DNA from: Acorus gramineus
Lineage: Eukaryota > Streptophyta > Magnoliopsida > Acorales > Acoraceae
Length of the DNA: 64,000 nt
Reading direction: 5' to 3'
Assembly: GCA_030737835.1 (NCBI GenBank)
Contig: CM060853.1
Location: 18,844,895 to 18,908,894, forward strand
The translations under genes were made by a program, and so were the position numbers. The notes under the pieces were generated by a model. It ran no database searches, was not told the origin of the DNA, and saw only the letters and a list, made by a program, of their open reading frames with translations. Shown piece after piece: positions 1 to 13,264 of the stretch. Positions within the stretch are counted from its first letter, which is position 1; each line of letters opens with the position of its first letter.

Positions 1-591
1 CTTTTATAGAAAAATGAAGTTACATAATTATATGAATTGAATGTATAGATTTTTATGTTTTCATGATAAATTATGTATTGGGATAATAAAACATATATTA
101 TGTTAGACGATTTTGTACAATGCTTTAATAATGTGGTGATTACAAATGGCGCTGCGAAACAAACTGAATTTATCAACGCTCTTTCTAGACCCAAATAATC
201 TAATAAGAGTGTTGTTAAACTCAATCTTAAATACAATAATATATACCTCGTTAACTCTATTCATTAATCATAATAAGGTATATATATCCTATTCATAATT
301 TTTTTACATTTTTTTATAAATGACATCATTCAATTCATTGAAGTATTTATTTTATTTTTTATAAAAATATATATCTCATTAGTTAAGATATATGATTTAA
401 AAAATGAAATCATACGTTGATTTCGTTTTGGATTTTGTAATGTACTGATGACTGTAACATTTTCCGTCTAATCATAAGAAACATCACAGCCCATTCACCG
501 GAAGTATAGGCCTGTATTTATATCCTTTTTTAGATATCCTCTTTATTTGAAATACAATGAAAGACGCATGTCTACCATTTCACACGCACGC

Positions 592-626
<35 letters not shown>

Positions 627-2960
627 TGCTAGACTTGAGGATTTGAGGTTCTATGGAATCTGTACTCCCCCAAAAATGTACTGCTCTTTGTGTTTATTCA
701 CTGCACATAACCCCCTGTAAAATTTCTGAAATCCACTTAACTCACTCACTTTTTCTAAAATCCATATAACCATGCCAAAACACTTATATAAATATAAATA
801 ATCTCATGAGTTAAACTTCGATTGACAAATGAAGTATCTTATGTGAATATTCTGTTTGGTTAACTTTAACTGAAAACACAATACACCAAAAACCTTTTAC
901 TATTTGTTTAAATTGTGAATTTTTTTTTTATAAATGACAATTTTATCCCTCTGGAAAAATTATAAAATTTTATCTAGAGAAGCAAAAACATCATTTACAA
1001 AGATTTTTTACATTTAAACACAATGTAGAGGTGTTTTGATATTCTATGTTTTCAACCAGGGTTAATTAAAAAACTATTCGCATAATAATCATAATCTGTC
1101 AGTGAAAATTTAATTCAGGGGGGCTATTTAGATTTTCGTAGGTGTTTTCATAGGGTTTTATGGATTTTTGTGTGCGCGTGCTCCGCGCGGCAGGCGCGCC
1201 CGTGTTACCAATTTTTTTTTAAAAGTATATGAATAATGAATTTGACGACTTGACATATTTTTCATGAAATTAACATTAAAACTAAAAATAATATATTTAC
1301 GTGAATTATAAAAATGTGTAACACATGAATTATAACATTAAAACTAAAACTAAAAATGCATGTAAAAATAAGATATTTTTAATGTAAAACTAAAACTAAA
1401 AATAAGATATTTGAATTATAAAAATGCATATATTTTCCATGAAATTAACATTAAAACAAAAAAAAGATTAGATGCAGTGATTTTTTTTTCTTCTTAAAAA
1501 GGGATAAAAATGGCTACCACAATTTATTAGAATTCATATTACAAAATCTAAAATGAGTGTGCCCGGACTGGGAGAATGACCAAAACAAAACAATACATAA
1601 ACCATAATCCCAAAAGCATTATTTACATCAATGAGTCTATTTCAATGAATCTATTACATCAATGAGTCTATTTTAATGTTTTTTCAGATTTTTTATATAA
1701 TCTAAAAAATATATAATTATAAAAAATATATCATAAAAGTGAAAAATCAATACCATGTTTGTTTATAATAAAGAAAAATAATTGTTATTCTTGATGTATG
1801 TTAAAACCATTTGTTTCCAAAATGAAGATCGTATAAACTACCACATAAGCTATAATCCCAAAAACATCATTGACCCAGCTTTTATGTTATGACTATAAAG
1901 TTAATCTCCAATAAGTTTAGACAAACACGTCACAACAGTTTTTAAAAGCTAAAAGCTATAATAAAAACTTGCAAACCAAAAACAAGATTATGTATTTCAT
2001 TTAATGAAGCATATACATCATTAACAAATACAATTCTACGTGTGTTTGGATACAAGAACTGTGTAAAGGCCCTTTTGTTATATATTGCTCATTTGTAATG
2101 TTCCCAGGACTTAATAGTAAAAAGAGCAGTCAGGGAGCACTTTCATATCAGGATAACCATCAAGAGCTTTAAATTAAGCTGAGAACGGCAGGCAAAAGTG
2201 CCCGTTCAGAGAGAGATTAATAAGATTCAGACACTAATAAACTTGACTGGAGCAAGATATTTATGAGATGTCCCCCAACCCCACCAATGCTTTTCCTAAC
2301 AGTGACAATACATAAAAAAAAGGCCCTCACATCTAATTGAACCAATACAAACTTACCTGAATGAAACACCAATTGCCTGCTCTTATATAGAGTAGTATGA
2401 ATGAAGGAAATAAACAGAAAAAAAATGGTGCATATAACAAGGCATCATAGTTTTGTATAATAGTGATTCAAGAGGAAGTTCTATTTTGTTCCCTGATTTT
2501 GAATTGAACTTTTTTTCATGACAAAACCCTAAAATAGTTTGGTATAAGCAGGTACAAAACGTGCACTAAATATCCATGGAAATAAATCTCCTGTCACAAA
2601 ATATTACCAAAATAATTCATATATCATGCACAAGCCACAATATATACGAACGATTTATTGGAATCAAAACCATTCAATTACGAGGTGCATGTCTTCCCTA
2701 ATTCTTTGATCTGTACAATTTGCTCCCAGAGGCTTGCAAAAACATACAATTGCATCACATTGAATCTATGAGGTATCTGTTAATAAAAAGAGAGGAAAAA
2801 AAGAAGAAAAGACTATATATGATGTATCTCCCGATGGAAACTGTCTTCAAATCTAACTCTGCTAATGTTAAAACTGGAGATCTCCAGAGAATCTCCAGGA
2901 AAACGGGTCAACTCAAATAACACATGGTGACCAATAAATAGAAAAATAATCACCAAGTAA
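1..2960. other. gene-free AT-rich stretch
   Basis: No open reading frame here has recognisable protein similarity. Visible content: a GA microsatellite at about 597-625; a MITE-like AT-rich segment at about 270-475 resembling the Mutator-like MITEs at 8268 and 34401; and short repeats of the form ACATTAAAACTAAAA at about 1270-1450. The 66-aa frame at 2720-2920 is lysine-rich, looks like chance and has no homology I can see. Confidence 0.6.
597..625. repeat. (GA)n microsatellite
   Basis: Uninterrupted GA dinucleotide run of roughly 14 units. No adjacent gene was recognised. Confidence 0.95.
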
Positions 2961-3303
2961 AATTTTGCTTTTCTCTAATGATAATGAATGAGTGTCGGTG
3001 ACAAGCTGCCCTCTTATTGTTCTGGTACCCTCAGCTACCACAACGAGCATCAACAAAGCATATCCCAACCTTTTCTGACTTTGGGTTGCCCATAAATTAG
3101 GATAAGAATTGTCTTCAACACCAGATCATCAATTCCATAGTCCAGGTGTATAATAGGGCCACCACCAGCGGTAAATACATCCAGCCTCTGCTTGTAGATG
3201 CTTACTTTGCATGTGGACCTAATTCATGTGAGATGGTTCCTGATAATGAGATATGGAATCAAGAGATTGCGGTTCCATTTCTTTTATCCAGGACATAGGG
3301 GAC

Positions 3304-6300
3304 TTAGATGTAGCTAGATGATCCTAGTAGCAAGTCAAACATGTCATTAGGAGTTAGAAGAGTTGTGCCGCCAAGAATCAACTCCACATCAGGCCTTCCA
3401 CTTTCTGAAATTGCCTCCTGAGCTTCACGGACCTTTAAACCAAGCATCATATTTCCAATAAGAGTAATTTACAGGATAGAATGTGGATATTTAATTAGTT
3501 TTTCAGCTTGTTTTATATGCTCAAAATTTAGAGGTGACAATCAACCGTGACAGATTGAAGTTTAATTGTTTGGGGTTCAAAAAAATTAATCAAGAACAGA
3601 CTCCTGAAAACAGATAAAATGAATTGTTAAGGAAACATTATAAAGCAATGGCTGAGAAACTCACCTCATGTCCACTGATGCCTCCGACAACAAAAACCAG
3701 AATAATGTCTTGATCACCCAGACTTGGTTTTGCCTGAAATTTGTTTTAGCTTTATCATGACAAGTGTATATATTTTTTTGAATCCTGTGATTAGGAGAAT
3801 AGTAGTTACCTGCCCAAGGCCAAATCTACCAAACCCACTTTTGAAGAACCGTCCAACGGCAGAGGAATGGTACTCTAAGCCAGGTATATCAAGCTTACTC
3901 AGAACCATAGTCAGAAGCTTATAAAGCAATCCCTTATGAGCACCAGAATCATTGCTGAACCAACTTTCCAAAGCTAACTTCCCTTCCTTGGAACTTGGAT
4001 TCTTCCTCTTTAAACTGGATAATTTGTAAAAGAACTTGAAGAGATGATCTATCTTGTCTCGCAATTCCAATTTTAGTTGTACCTCCCCATAAGCCTGTTC
4101 ATTATTCTGATCCACGTCATCATCATCCCAATCACCCCAATGATCATCAAAATCTTTGGGTGTGGATGGCTCAGGGACAGCCTCTTTGGCCTTTTCAGCC
4201 TCCACCTTTTTTGAGTTGGCTTCAAGTTCTTCCTCCAAACCATGGAGGAACCTAAACTTCGCAGCCACTGGGTTTTCAAGGATGACATCCATTATGGCTT
4301 CCTTCAAGGAGTGTTCTTCATCCCATGAAAAAGGGCTGCTGGACCCAGACGTCGTGAAATTTTCACCAGCCAAAATGTATCCCACAATAGCAAGAAGGAG
4401 AGCATCCTGAAAAGAAATAAGACTCCTATCTGCTTTTATGTCCTGATTATGTGATCCCACTACAACACTCTTAAGGATGAAATCACATATTTGACTTGAA
4501 AGACTCTGACTGGTATCTCTGGCGCTGATGCTCAGTATCTTTTCAGCATTTGCTAAAGCATCCCAGCGGGAACTGTAAGGATCGCTCAAAGCTATTTCTG
4601 CAGCCGCCGCCAACTGCATGAGCCCTCTGCTCTTGAACAAAGATATCTGGTTTGAAGCCAGCATTTTGGCCATCGAGTTTAGCTCAGAAGCAGTGGTACG
4701 CTGACTAACTTTTGTGTTCAGAGTCATCCTCTCTCGACGTAGAGTTTCCAAAAGCCACTTCTTTATCAAGAGTGCACCGTCTTTTGAATTTCTTTCAAGA
4801 ATTGCTTCTAAGAAATTGGCACCCTGGTAATTATCTGTGGAAACAAAGGATCCACTCAGGTAACTGAGCTCAGACTCCACCAAACTTTTATCGACATGCT
4901 CTGACGGATCTGCACCATTAGATTGAAGAACACCAGAATTCCAACCCGATAAAAAAGCACCCATGCTCTCTGATAAACGCGTGCCACCAACAGAAGATTC
5001 CACCTTGGTTAAAACCCTTTCAAGTGGTATCTGTACATCAAGTGGAGCCCGATGTAGACTAGCATAAGTGCGGGTTGAGCTCTTCACACGTGCAGAGGAT
5101 GCTGTTCTTCCCCTGCGTGGTAAAGAGGACAACATTCGATCAACAAGAGAATCCCCATGGAGGCAGGGAGTAAGTAGATCAAGTGGGCGGTCAATAAGCA
5201 ATAGACAGGCCGATTTTCTATTTCGCCGACCTACATCATAAAGACTGGACATGTCGGTCAATATTTTGCCAATAGTCTTTGACAGATCACCGAGTGAAAA
5301 TATTTCCATCTTCAAATCCATCTACAAAAATTTCAGAATTGAAAAGGGGGTCACAAACAAAATTAAAAACAAGCCCTCAGATGAGCAAAAGAAGAAACTA
5401 GAAAATGCCATCTTAGGCCATGCTGAAACACACTACCTTCGCAACAAGGTGATAAAGAAAATGTGCAGTCAGTGTAGCCCCAGGAGGAGGGTCATCAACA
5501 TCTGACAGCGATCCAGTACATATGGGAGGCAAACCAGGGCTGAGGGACTCTTCTTGTTCATTTGATAGGATTGCTTCAGCAATTGTCCCTTCTGAAGGCA
5601 AAAAAAAGACACGAGGTGAAAGTGGACATAAAATCATGGGGAAGTGATTCACAGCCACAACCAAGTTTGACCAATCATCTCTTAATTCTGTAGAATTTAT
5701 AGATACAGTTTCACCTACATCTCTACCAGTAGCTTCGGTTTTAGATATATCCTCTTTCCTATAAGCTAGATGTGACCAGTTGTCATCTTCAGAAACTGAT
5801 TTTTCCTGATAGTTGCCTTTTACTGGCTTCTTGAGCTCATTGAGTTGATGTGAACTATCTCTCTTCTGGACACAATTTTTGACAAGTTCTTCATAATCTT
5901 GGACAAGCAGAGATTCATATTCATGAAAAGCATCGGGTCCCAAAGGTGAATCAACATGTGCAGAGTGATCGATCTGTTATTAATGCAAGAACAATATCAA
6001 AATATTAGCATGACAATAAAATAAAAATTTGAGTGAGGATATATATCATAATATTATAATTTATAAAATTCAATTTCTTAATTATTTTTTTTTAATATAT
6101 AGGGCCCTTTAAGAGGATAGAGAGAACATTGGAGTCAATGGAAAGAGTTGTCCAACAGGTTTTTTAATGCAAAGATCTAGTGCTATGTTTGGGTTGAAAG
6201 GCAAAACGAGCATGCAATGCATCTTTGTGTGTGTGTGTTGGATATGAAAACATGCATATTTAGTTACTTGTATAACTATATCTCGCAAATCCATTCACAA

Positions 6301-7420
6301 AACGGCAAGAAGCTTGGTGATTCTGTGGCTTCATGCCAAAGGAGACTGTTTGTTGCAATGTTCTAATTTGTGCTTGTTCAGAAATGTTCTGGAATGCCCA
6401 AATTAAAACTAATGGATTGGATATACAGATTGGAATGAATAGAAAAATAATGGACCATGATAAAACTATGGGAAAATAAAGAATCATTAAACTATCTTCC
6501 AGCAGTAGATGGGCACCTCTGAGATAGATGTAAATATAAAGCAATTGACAAATCTCTGATGTGCGCTTAAACAACGTAAAATATGTCGATGAGCATCGCT
6601 GAGAAGACGTGAAGTGATCACTACCATCTTCTTTGCTGGATTCTCAGAAGCCGAGCTCCAATCAACAGCCTGGAAAAAAGAAACTCGAGAAAATGTCACC
6701 CTGCCTAACGTGCAATTCATAACAAATGCATTAATATCAAAAACCAAATAAGCAAATAAAGGCGATGGAAAGAAATGAACAAGTACTAACAACATCGAGC
6801 GGTGTCATGTTCTCCAAGCTGCAAACCGCACGCACTCCGAGTTCCAGTAACAAAGGGAATGCCCCAAGAAATTGAAAAGCCTCCAAACAACCAGCATCCA
6901 AGTAAAGAATGGCATCAGAAACCTGGTCTGATATCTATAAAGGAACACAAAAAATGAAAATTGGATCGCACTGTCATTTATCAAAGCCTAAAAAAGGTCT
7001 ATATGCACAATGCTTTCACATTTCAGAGTTCATGCATGATTGCGATCTACACATATACATGTGTTCAACACAATTTTCAAAATAAGTACATTCCATAATC
7101 ATCTAATCTAAGTTTATTGAATCAAACACAAAACGCTCTGTAGAAAAGGCGTATCTTTGATACGCGTTCGATCAAATACGCGTTCTCTCGAGTTTTGTGT
7201 GCGCACGCGCGTAGAGGAAAACCATTTGTTCGAATCAAAACGAATCACCGACTTATTTCGAATCAATTCATCTTTTATTGACAACGAATAAGAACCAACA
7301 GAACCTACAGTTTGACATTATTTGATTCATAGACAAAACGAATGAGAGGAGAGAATTGAAGAGCGCACTCACTTGGCGGATGGAGTCCAAGCAAGATCTG
7401 ATAACATCGGTGGCAGCCAT
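3304..7420 (-). CDS. MIP3: Sec1/Munc18-family protein, MIP3-like (MAG2-interacting)
   Basis: Seven exons on the minus strand: 7420-7373, 6934-6791, 6669-6517, 5973-5437, 5321-3810, 3733-3665, 3432-3304. All junctions are GT/AG, every exon is a whole number of codons, and together they give 863 aa. The start is MAATDVIRSCLDSIRQ. Exon 3 holds the conserved block SRLLSDAHRHILRCL, exon 4 holds LPPICTGSLSDVDDPPPGAT, and exon 5 (504 codons) carries most of the Sec1-like region, including LLLIDRPLDLLTPCLHGDS. The C-terminus (exons 6-7) has AKPSLGDQDIILVFVVGGIS. I recognise the order and motifs as Arabidopsis MIP3 (At2g42700), of similar length. In Arabidopsis, MIP3 is a Sec1-like subunit of the ER-localised MAG2 tethering complex (with MAG2, MIP1, MIP2) that acts in Golgi-to-ER traffic and seed storage-protein export; transfer to this gene is by homology. 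An acidic patch (DDHWGDWDDDDVDQ) lies in exon 5. No frameshift or stop is seen, so the gene looks functional. Confidence 0.93.
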
Positions 7421-7585
7421 GCCTTCTCTCGACCTGAACACGTTGAAGGTCGATGGATCTCCGTCGAAGAGAACAATCTGAAGATTAGGGTTTCCGGAGA
7501 TAGTCAGGGTGGGGTTGGGGATCTTCCCGGTCCGACACCGTCTCCTGTTTTTCGCTTCTTCTTTCCTTTATTTATTTTATTTTTT

Positions 7586-7857
7586 GGGATTTTTAGTTTT
7601 AAGTCCCTACAAACCATCATATTTAGTGATCGATCCCTCCCTTCTTCGTATTTAGTTTTTAGTCTCCAGATTTAAATGATAATTTCTTTTTAGTCCCTGA
7701 GAGGAACTATCCATAAATTATTTAATTTACTGTTTAGTCCCTGTGAGGGACCTATCCATGAATATCCTTTAAATCGGGGGACTAAAAGCTAAATACGAAG
7801 AAGGGAGGGATCGATCACTAAATATAATGGTTTGTGGGGACTTAAAACTAAAAATCC
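7586..7857. mobile_element. inverted-repeat MITE upstream of MIP3-like gene
   Basis: The first and last ~90 bp are near-perfect reverse complements: GGATTTTTAGTTTTAAGTCC from 7587, and its complement ending at 7857. A 9-bp direct repeat TTATTTTTT flanks it (7577-7585 and 7858-7866), which fits a Mutator-type footprint, though the repeat is low-complexity. It begins 166 bp upstream of the MIP3-like start codon, so it probably lies in that gene's promoter. Confidence 0.8.
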
Positions 7858-8006
7858 TTATTTTTTATATTATTAAATGTTGGACAAATTTCACAGGCCC
7901 AAAAACTGCTATAGTGCCATCAAACCCGGCCCATTTAAAGACCCAGCCCAGCAATCTCCGACTCAAAAGGAGCTTCCGCTCATGTAGTGATGCAGTCTTT
8001 GATTTA

Positions 8007-8258
8007 CTAATGTTGTTACACTCAGTTTTTTTTCTCAGTCCAAAATACAGTCCTATATGATATGTTATAAATCCAGTGAAGCATGTATCTCGTTAGATAT
8101 TGTATATATTATATTAAATATTCTTTTACACTTATTAAAAATGAGTTTATTTAACTCAAAATGAAACAATATGCCATTTTTTATTAAAGCATATATCTTA
8201 TAGTTGATGTTTAAGTTTTAGTTGGTGAATATGATTGAGTCTAATATTTTCCTTAACT
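8007..8258. mobile_element. decayed MITE copy, Mutator-like family
   Basis: Starts with GTTGTTACACTCAG followed by a T-run and CAGTCC. It has internal ATGTATCTCGTTAGAT-type blocks like those of the elements at 8268 and 34401. The right end is worn and no clear target duplication is visible. Confidence 0.45.
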
Positions 8259-8267
8259 TATAGTAAA

Positions 8268-8544
8268 GAGTGATGTCACACACAGTTTTTTTTAGCCCAA
8301 ATTTCAGTTTCATATGTGTCGATATAAAATTAACGAAGTATATATTCACAGTAGTGAGGTATATGCTTCAATATAATTTTTTTACATTTTCTATAAATGC
8401 ATCCATGCAATCCATTGGATTATATATTTCATTTTTTTATAAAAACATGTATCTCATTAAATGAGATATATTATTTTTTAAAAAATTAAAACACGTGTAG
8501 ACTGGGTTTAAGGCTGAAAAATGAATTGTTACTTAACATTATCC
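8268..8544. mobile_element. Mutator-like MITE with 9-bp target duplication
   Basis: Imperfect terminal inverted repeats (GAGTGATGTCAC at the left; AACATTATCC at the right) enclose AT-rich non-coding sequence. It is flanked by an exact 9-bp repeat TATAGTAAA (8259-8267 and 8545-8553). Nine-bp duplications are characteristic of the Mutator superfamily. Related copies lie at 34401-34660 and, more decayed, at 8007, 13797, 45835 and 46945. Confidence 0.75.
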
Positions 8545-8559
8545 TATAGTAAATACTTT

Positions 8560-9460
8560 CTTTAGTCAGTAGTTTTTTTATTAAAAATGTATGAAAAAAT
8601 ACACATTTAATTTATTCGAATATATGTTTCACTTTTTAAAATATATTTTCATTTTATTTATTAAATAAATATATATTTCTTAAAAGTTTAAACAATATGA
8701 CATTTTCCATTCTGCAATGGGGGGTTCTCTATTATTCAGATTCTCTTATTTATTTTTTGAAAAAGAGATATTTGTAGTGTGACCTTCTGACATTAATGTA
8801 ACTAGTTTTGACCCATATATTCCATTTCTATAAATTTGATGTGGGGGGCAATTCAGGGAATAAATAAAATTGCAAGTTGCAACTCCTAAACAGAGAATAA
8901 GAAAGAACAACTTTCAATCACCAATTTTCCGTAAAACCATACCAAACAAACGGAGGTAGCCTTCCCAGCTCGACCGTAAAATCAACCACGAGGGGTTTTC
9001 TCCGATATCTAAAAAAAAAAAAAAATTTCAATCACCGTACTTGAAACCTAAAATGGACCTCATTCAATAGGATGTATGTATATTATGCTTGGAGTTTCAA
9101 CATCCAACAACAAAGAAAATGAGGGAAAATTTAACAAATTGACAAATGTGAAATACAGATCATATGAAGGGGGTGGACTTCACTGAACCCACCAACAAAG
9201 CCGCTTCTTTTTTTTATAACACTAACACATACTGTGATTAGAGAACCTGTTATTCAGTAGAGTAAAGTAGATGTTGACCATCTGAAAGGCATCAAAGAAC
9301 CTGCTTTTCCATTTCTAAAAGTTCTATTCTGTAGGGGGTGTGAAAGGACTCTAAAAGCCATCCTTGCATTTCCATCCCATCCAGTGTCAGCCCCTCAAGA
9401 ACTTCAGTTCTATCAATGAAGCAGGAGGACACTCCCTCAAGAAGTAATATATAGCAGATC
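8560..9460. other. intergenic between MIP3-like and HRGP-like genes
   Basis: AT-rich sequence that includes the 3' flank of the HRGP-like gene. An A-run sits at about 9010-9025. The 60-aa minus-strand frame at 9292-9474 overlaps the 3'UTR and shows no homology. Confidence 0.5.
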
Positions 9461-9463
9461 CAT

Positions 9464-12400
9464 TCAACTGACACTTGGCTGTATCACAGGGAAGAAGGCC
9501 CAGTTCTTCCTCGATGGCCCCACCTCGGCCCCGATGAACTTCTCATTAGCCCACCAGTCTGAACCGACCGTGGGTTCTGCAGAGGTTCCATCTGCATTGT
9601 CGAATATGAATTCCTTGACCGGCCCATGACCACTAGGTGGCTGCCTCTGCTCCTGTTGTAGTGCATCCACGTCTTCTCGATCTTTCTCAGGTGAGCTCTC
9701 TTCTGCATCAACACATGTCGTCTCTTTTGACAAGTGATCATTTTCAGACACCACTGTGGCCTCTGATGTGGACTCGGCACATGTTGCCAACCTTTTCCCA
9801 TTTGCCTGTTCAGAGGTAAGTTCAAATGATACCCTGGGATTCAACACTGATTCAACTCGTCCAATATCCTCCTTTGGAGATGACCTCTGACTCTCCAAAA
9901 GTGAGCCGTCCCCCGGGGAAGTTGTGGGGCAGGACTCCTGAGGTGAGATCAATTTGCGCAGTGCAAGGGTGTCAAGTTTTAACAGCTTAGGAGGCTCGTT
10001 GGGACGGAATGAAGGGAACTCAAGATCGGGGAATGGAGAAGAGGTTCCCGATATCACGGAGCTGGGAGAAATGAGGTTGCCCACCGGGCTCCCAGGGTAC
10101 AGATGATATGATTGAAATTCATGATGTGATGGCGAGAACTTCTTATCGCCCAATCTCTGGTTGAACTCGAATGAGGAACTCAGAAGTTGAGCGTATGGGA
10201 CTTCAGGAGATGAGGGTGTCGTCAGGTGCACGGATTCGGGTGGAGGGGTGAAGGGGGCAGTGGAGGGCTCAGTAGTGAAGGTGGAGAAGACGGGAGGAGA
10301 GACTAATTGGGTCTCATTTGCATATGGACCAATGGCAAATATGGAAGCAGGTCCATTTGGGGAGTAGGAGTTGGCGGAAAGGAAGTCAAAGGAGTTTAAA
10401 CCTGCTGGAGATTGGAGTGTGGAAGGGGGTTCCGATTGTAGGAAGGAGGCAGGAGAGGATGGAGGAACAACAAAGGGCAATGTGAGAGGGGGTGTTTGGG
10501 AAGGGTTTTCAGTCGGATGGGCTCCGGGTGGGACAGGAAAAATCACTTCAGGAACCAGGGCTGCTTTGTTGATACGCTTCTCGTGCCTTTGAGACCCGAA
10601 ACACCAGTACATGCTTAAACAGCCTCCCCAACGCCTCCTCTGCCACAAACAATAACAATGGTACTTATGTATGAGAGGTATATTATTTGAATCCAAAATA
10701 AATAAATAAATAAATAACTCATCCAGATTAAGAGAGACCAAGAAGATTTTTTGAAATTCATATAAGGTGGCTTCAAAATCATTGCAAGAGTGCATCTACT
10801 AGATATACCAAGTGTCAAAAATCATTGCAGCCTAATCAACCATGTTCACTAAGCTAGTTCAGAAGACTTCCAAAGATGTAGTGGGGTGTAAAGGGGAACT
10901 TCATAAAATCACCAGAACACCCTCTTTTTTTTCTGACAGCCGTCAATTATCTATCAAGTGTGGAAAATAACATCATACGAGTAAAGCCTCGAAGTAGATA
11001 ATATCAATCTGTGATTTGTATAAAAGAAAAAAATTTACTATTTAAAACGGCTGCGGGGAAAAGAAATTCACATAAATAAAGCCTCAATTATCATCAAGTC
11101 TTTAGCAAGACCAGGTTAGTTTGAAGATGAAGAATTAGGATTTTGTTTGAAACCCGTGTTGGATGGCATGTGCAAAGCAGAAATTTCACCAATTTTGAAT
11201 CAAGCGACTTGAGGGAAAGAAGCCTATTAGTTAAGATACTTTTTAAGATGATGTGGAAATACTAGATTCCTAGATTCTCATTAAATTGCATGTATTAAAA
11301 AATAACTCATCAGTTGGATGTCCAATCTCATGATAAACTGAGCATTTCCAATTTCATAATTATGTAATATGATAACCCTCACATGGGGATGATATATAAA
11401 CTTCGGCATGATTACCACTGACATGTTAGAATCGGCATTGGATTGAGCGCGTATCATTAGAACATGTCGAAAGTCCACTGAGATTACTGGATGCACCTAA
11501 AATTCAGAATTTGAAGCTTTGGGCACTTTAATTTTATCACTTTTCATCAGAATTCTAGTACTATTGAATGCAACCTCACAACATTTTTCCTCTTTTTAAC
11601 ATAAAATTTCATTATACAGTGAACTCGAAGCCAGAAATTACAAATATAATATTATAAATTATCAAGAAACGACTCCTATAGGACCTGGAAAGAACTTCAG
11701 AACCAGTAAGCACAACTATTTTCTAACAATAATACTGATAAACCAAAAAGTGTGTGCATGATTGCAGAGACGACCTTCCTGTGACAAATTTTGTAGACCA
11801 TATGCTTTCTCTATGCATCAGTAGCTGTCTACAGAATGGTAGAAAATCATGCAAAAACTAGATAAGTAGCCATTTCAATCAGAAATCTCACCCCCCCCCC
11901 CCCCCCCCCCAACCCAATTGCTTGGCAATAGCCAGGGAATGGAAATCCAAAGAAAGTAAATCACAGTAACCATATTATCACCAGTGATTTTCTGTTATAA
12001 GAGAAGAAGCCACAAAGAGAACATTAACATTTAGAGAGTTGAGGTGGATATGTTTTATTTTTATTTTTTATTTTGGTTTGTAAGTTTTTTTTTTTTTTGT
12101 TAAATCTTCTCCTATCAACAGGAGCAAGACTCAAACCTAGGACCCTTAGGTAAAGAGGGGGTACCTCTACCAACTGGCCAAGAGGAGTTTTGGTATTAAC
12201 AAACATGTTGAAGTCAATTGAACGAAACGTAGCCTTTTTCAACATGACATCTGTTTCTAAATCTAATGCATGGGGTAAAAGTTAAAACCAATGTCCCATG
12301 CCACGATTACTTGAAAATGTGTTAAAACTTAAAAATCTGTATTCCCTGCTGCAACCCAGTTAACATGTTGGATTGGAAATTTATGATTAGACAATCAAAT

Positions 12401-13198
12401 CTTTACTTCAGAATCCAAAGCGCAAATATCCTATTGAATTCCATATTGTCTGCCTAGTGACACAATTGAAAAAATTCCAGTATCTCTGGCTCTATTCAGT
12501 GTTACCATCATAAATTCATTTTCTGCCATAACCATCATGACATATGAAACTGAAGCAGACATCAATAAGCAATAAACATAAATGTTTTGACACTCACAAG
12601 TGAAGATTGATCCATCGACACTTCTCCTCCTTGAATTGTACCGAATGAACACCTACAAGTGTCAAGTAACCACTCCAAGGGAGAGAGTTAACTTTCCTAA
12701 CCCTCTGAAAATTCCACAAAACCATTCTCTCTGCATCTTCGATTTGATCCATGATTACTCATAACAATTAGACTAAAATTCAATTAAAGGCCCTTCTATC
12801 CTCTCTTTTCATTACTGCTATCAGATTAGTAGCACCAATAAAAAAAAAACCCAATTACATTTTCCATCAAAAACTCAAATTTTTAACCAAAACGAGCAAT
12901 TACGGTGAAAATTTAAGGCAATCCCAACCGATTCGAGAACAGTGAACTCTAATTCCAAACAAAGACAATCCATATAAAGAAATTCACGACACCAACAAAA
13001 AAAAAAAAAGGAAGGCCTTTTAAGCTGACAAGTCGAAGCAAGTGTGATCATGTCAAAACCCAATCAAGAAAACCAATATAAAACTCCATGGATCGGATGA
13101 CTCACCTGCACAGCGACTTGCTGGACCCTCCCCTCGGCGGTCATGATGGCCGTCGCCGCCGCGTTCACCGTCTCCACACTGTTATTCATTCTTCTCAT
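9464..13198 (-). CDS. hydroxyproline-rich glycoprotein family protein
   Basis: Two exons: 13198-13106 (31 codons) and 10639-9464 (392 codons with stop). They are joined across a 2.47-kb GT/AG intron in phase 0, giving 422 aa. I chose the upstream ATG at 13198 because MRRMNNSVETVNAAATAI matches the conserved start of the family; an in-frame ATG lies 9 nt later. Exon 2 opens with RRWGGCLSMYWCFGSQRHEK, a Cys/Trp-rich block. A Pro/Ser/Thr-rich region follows with PPSSPASFLQSEP, GPYANETQLVSPPVF, FTTEPSTAPFTPPPES and TTPSSPEVPYAQLL. The protein ends WAFFPVIQPSVS. I recognise this as the Arabidopsis At5g52430/At4g25620 group, labelled hydroxyproline-rich. No signal peptide is evident, so secretion and hydroxylation are doubtful. 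The molecular function is unknown. A CT microsatellite lies in the 5'UTR. Confidence 0.9.
11891..11910. repeat. poly-C tract (20 C)
   Basis: Uninterrupted run of 20 cytosines inside the long intron of the HRGP-like gene. Its length is probably variable and hard to sequence accurately. Confidence 0.9.
12085..12195 (-). mobile_element. tRNA-derived SINE
   Basis: Read on the minus strand, the segment has a tRNA-like A box (TGGCCAGTTGGTAGAGG) near 12185, then a B box (GGTTTGAGTCTTG), a short body and a poly(A) tail (plus-strand T-run 12085-12098). This order is the hallmark of plant tRNA-related SINEs. It lies in the intron of the HRGP-like gene, in the sense orientation. TTTTGGT occurs on both sides (about 12072 and 12187) and may be part of a target duplication, but the spacing is not clean. 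Confidence 0.7.
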
Positions 13199-13264
13199 TC
13201 CCCAAGAAAACCCTAATTTTCCCAAAATCCGATCAGATAATCACATCAAGAACACGAGAAGAGG

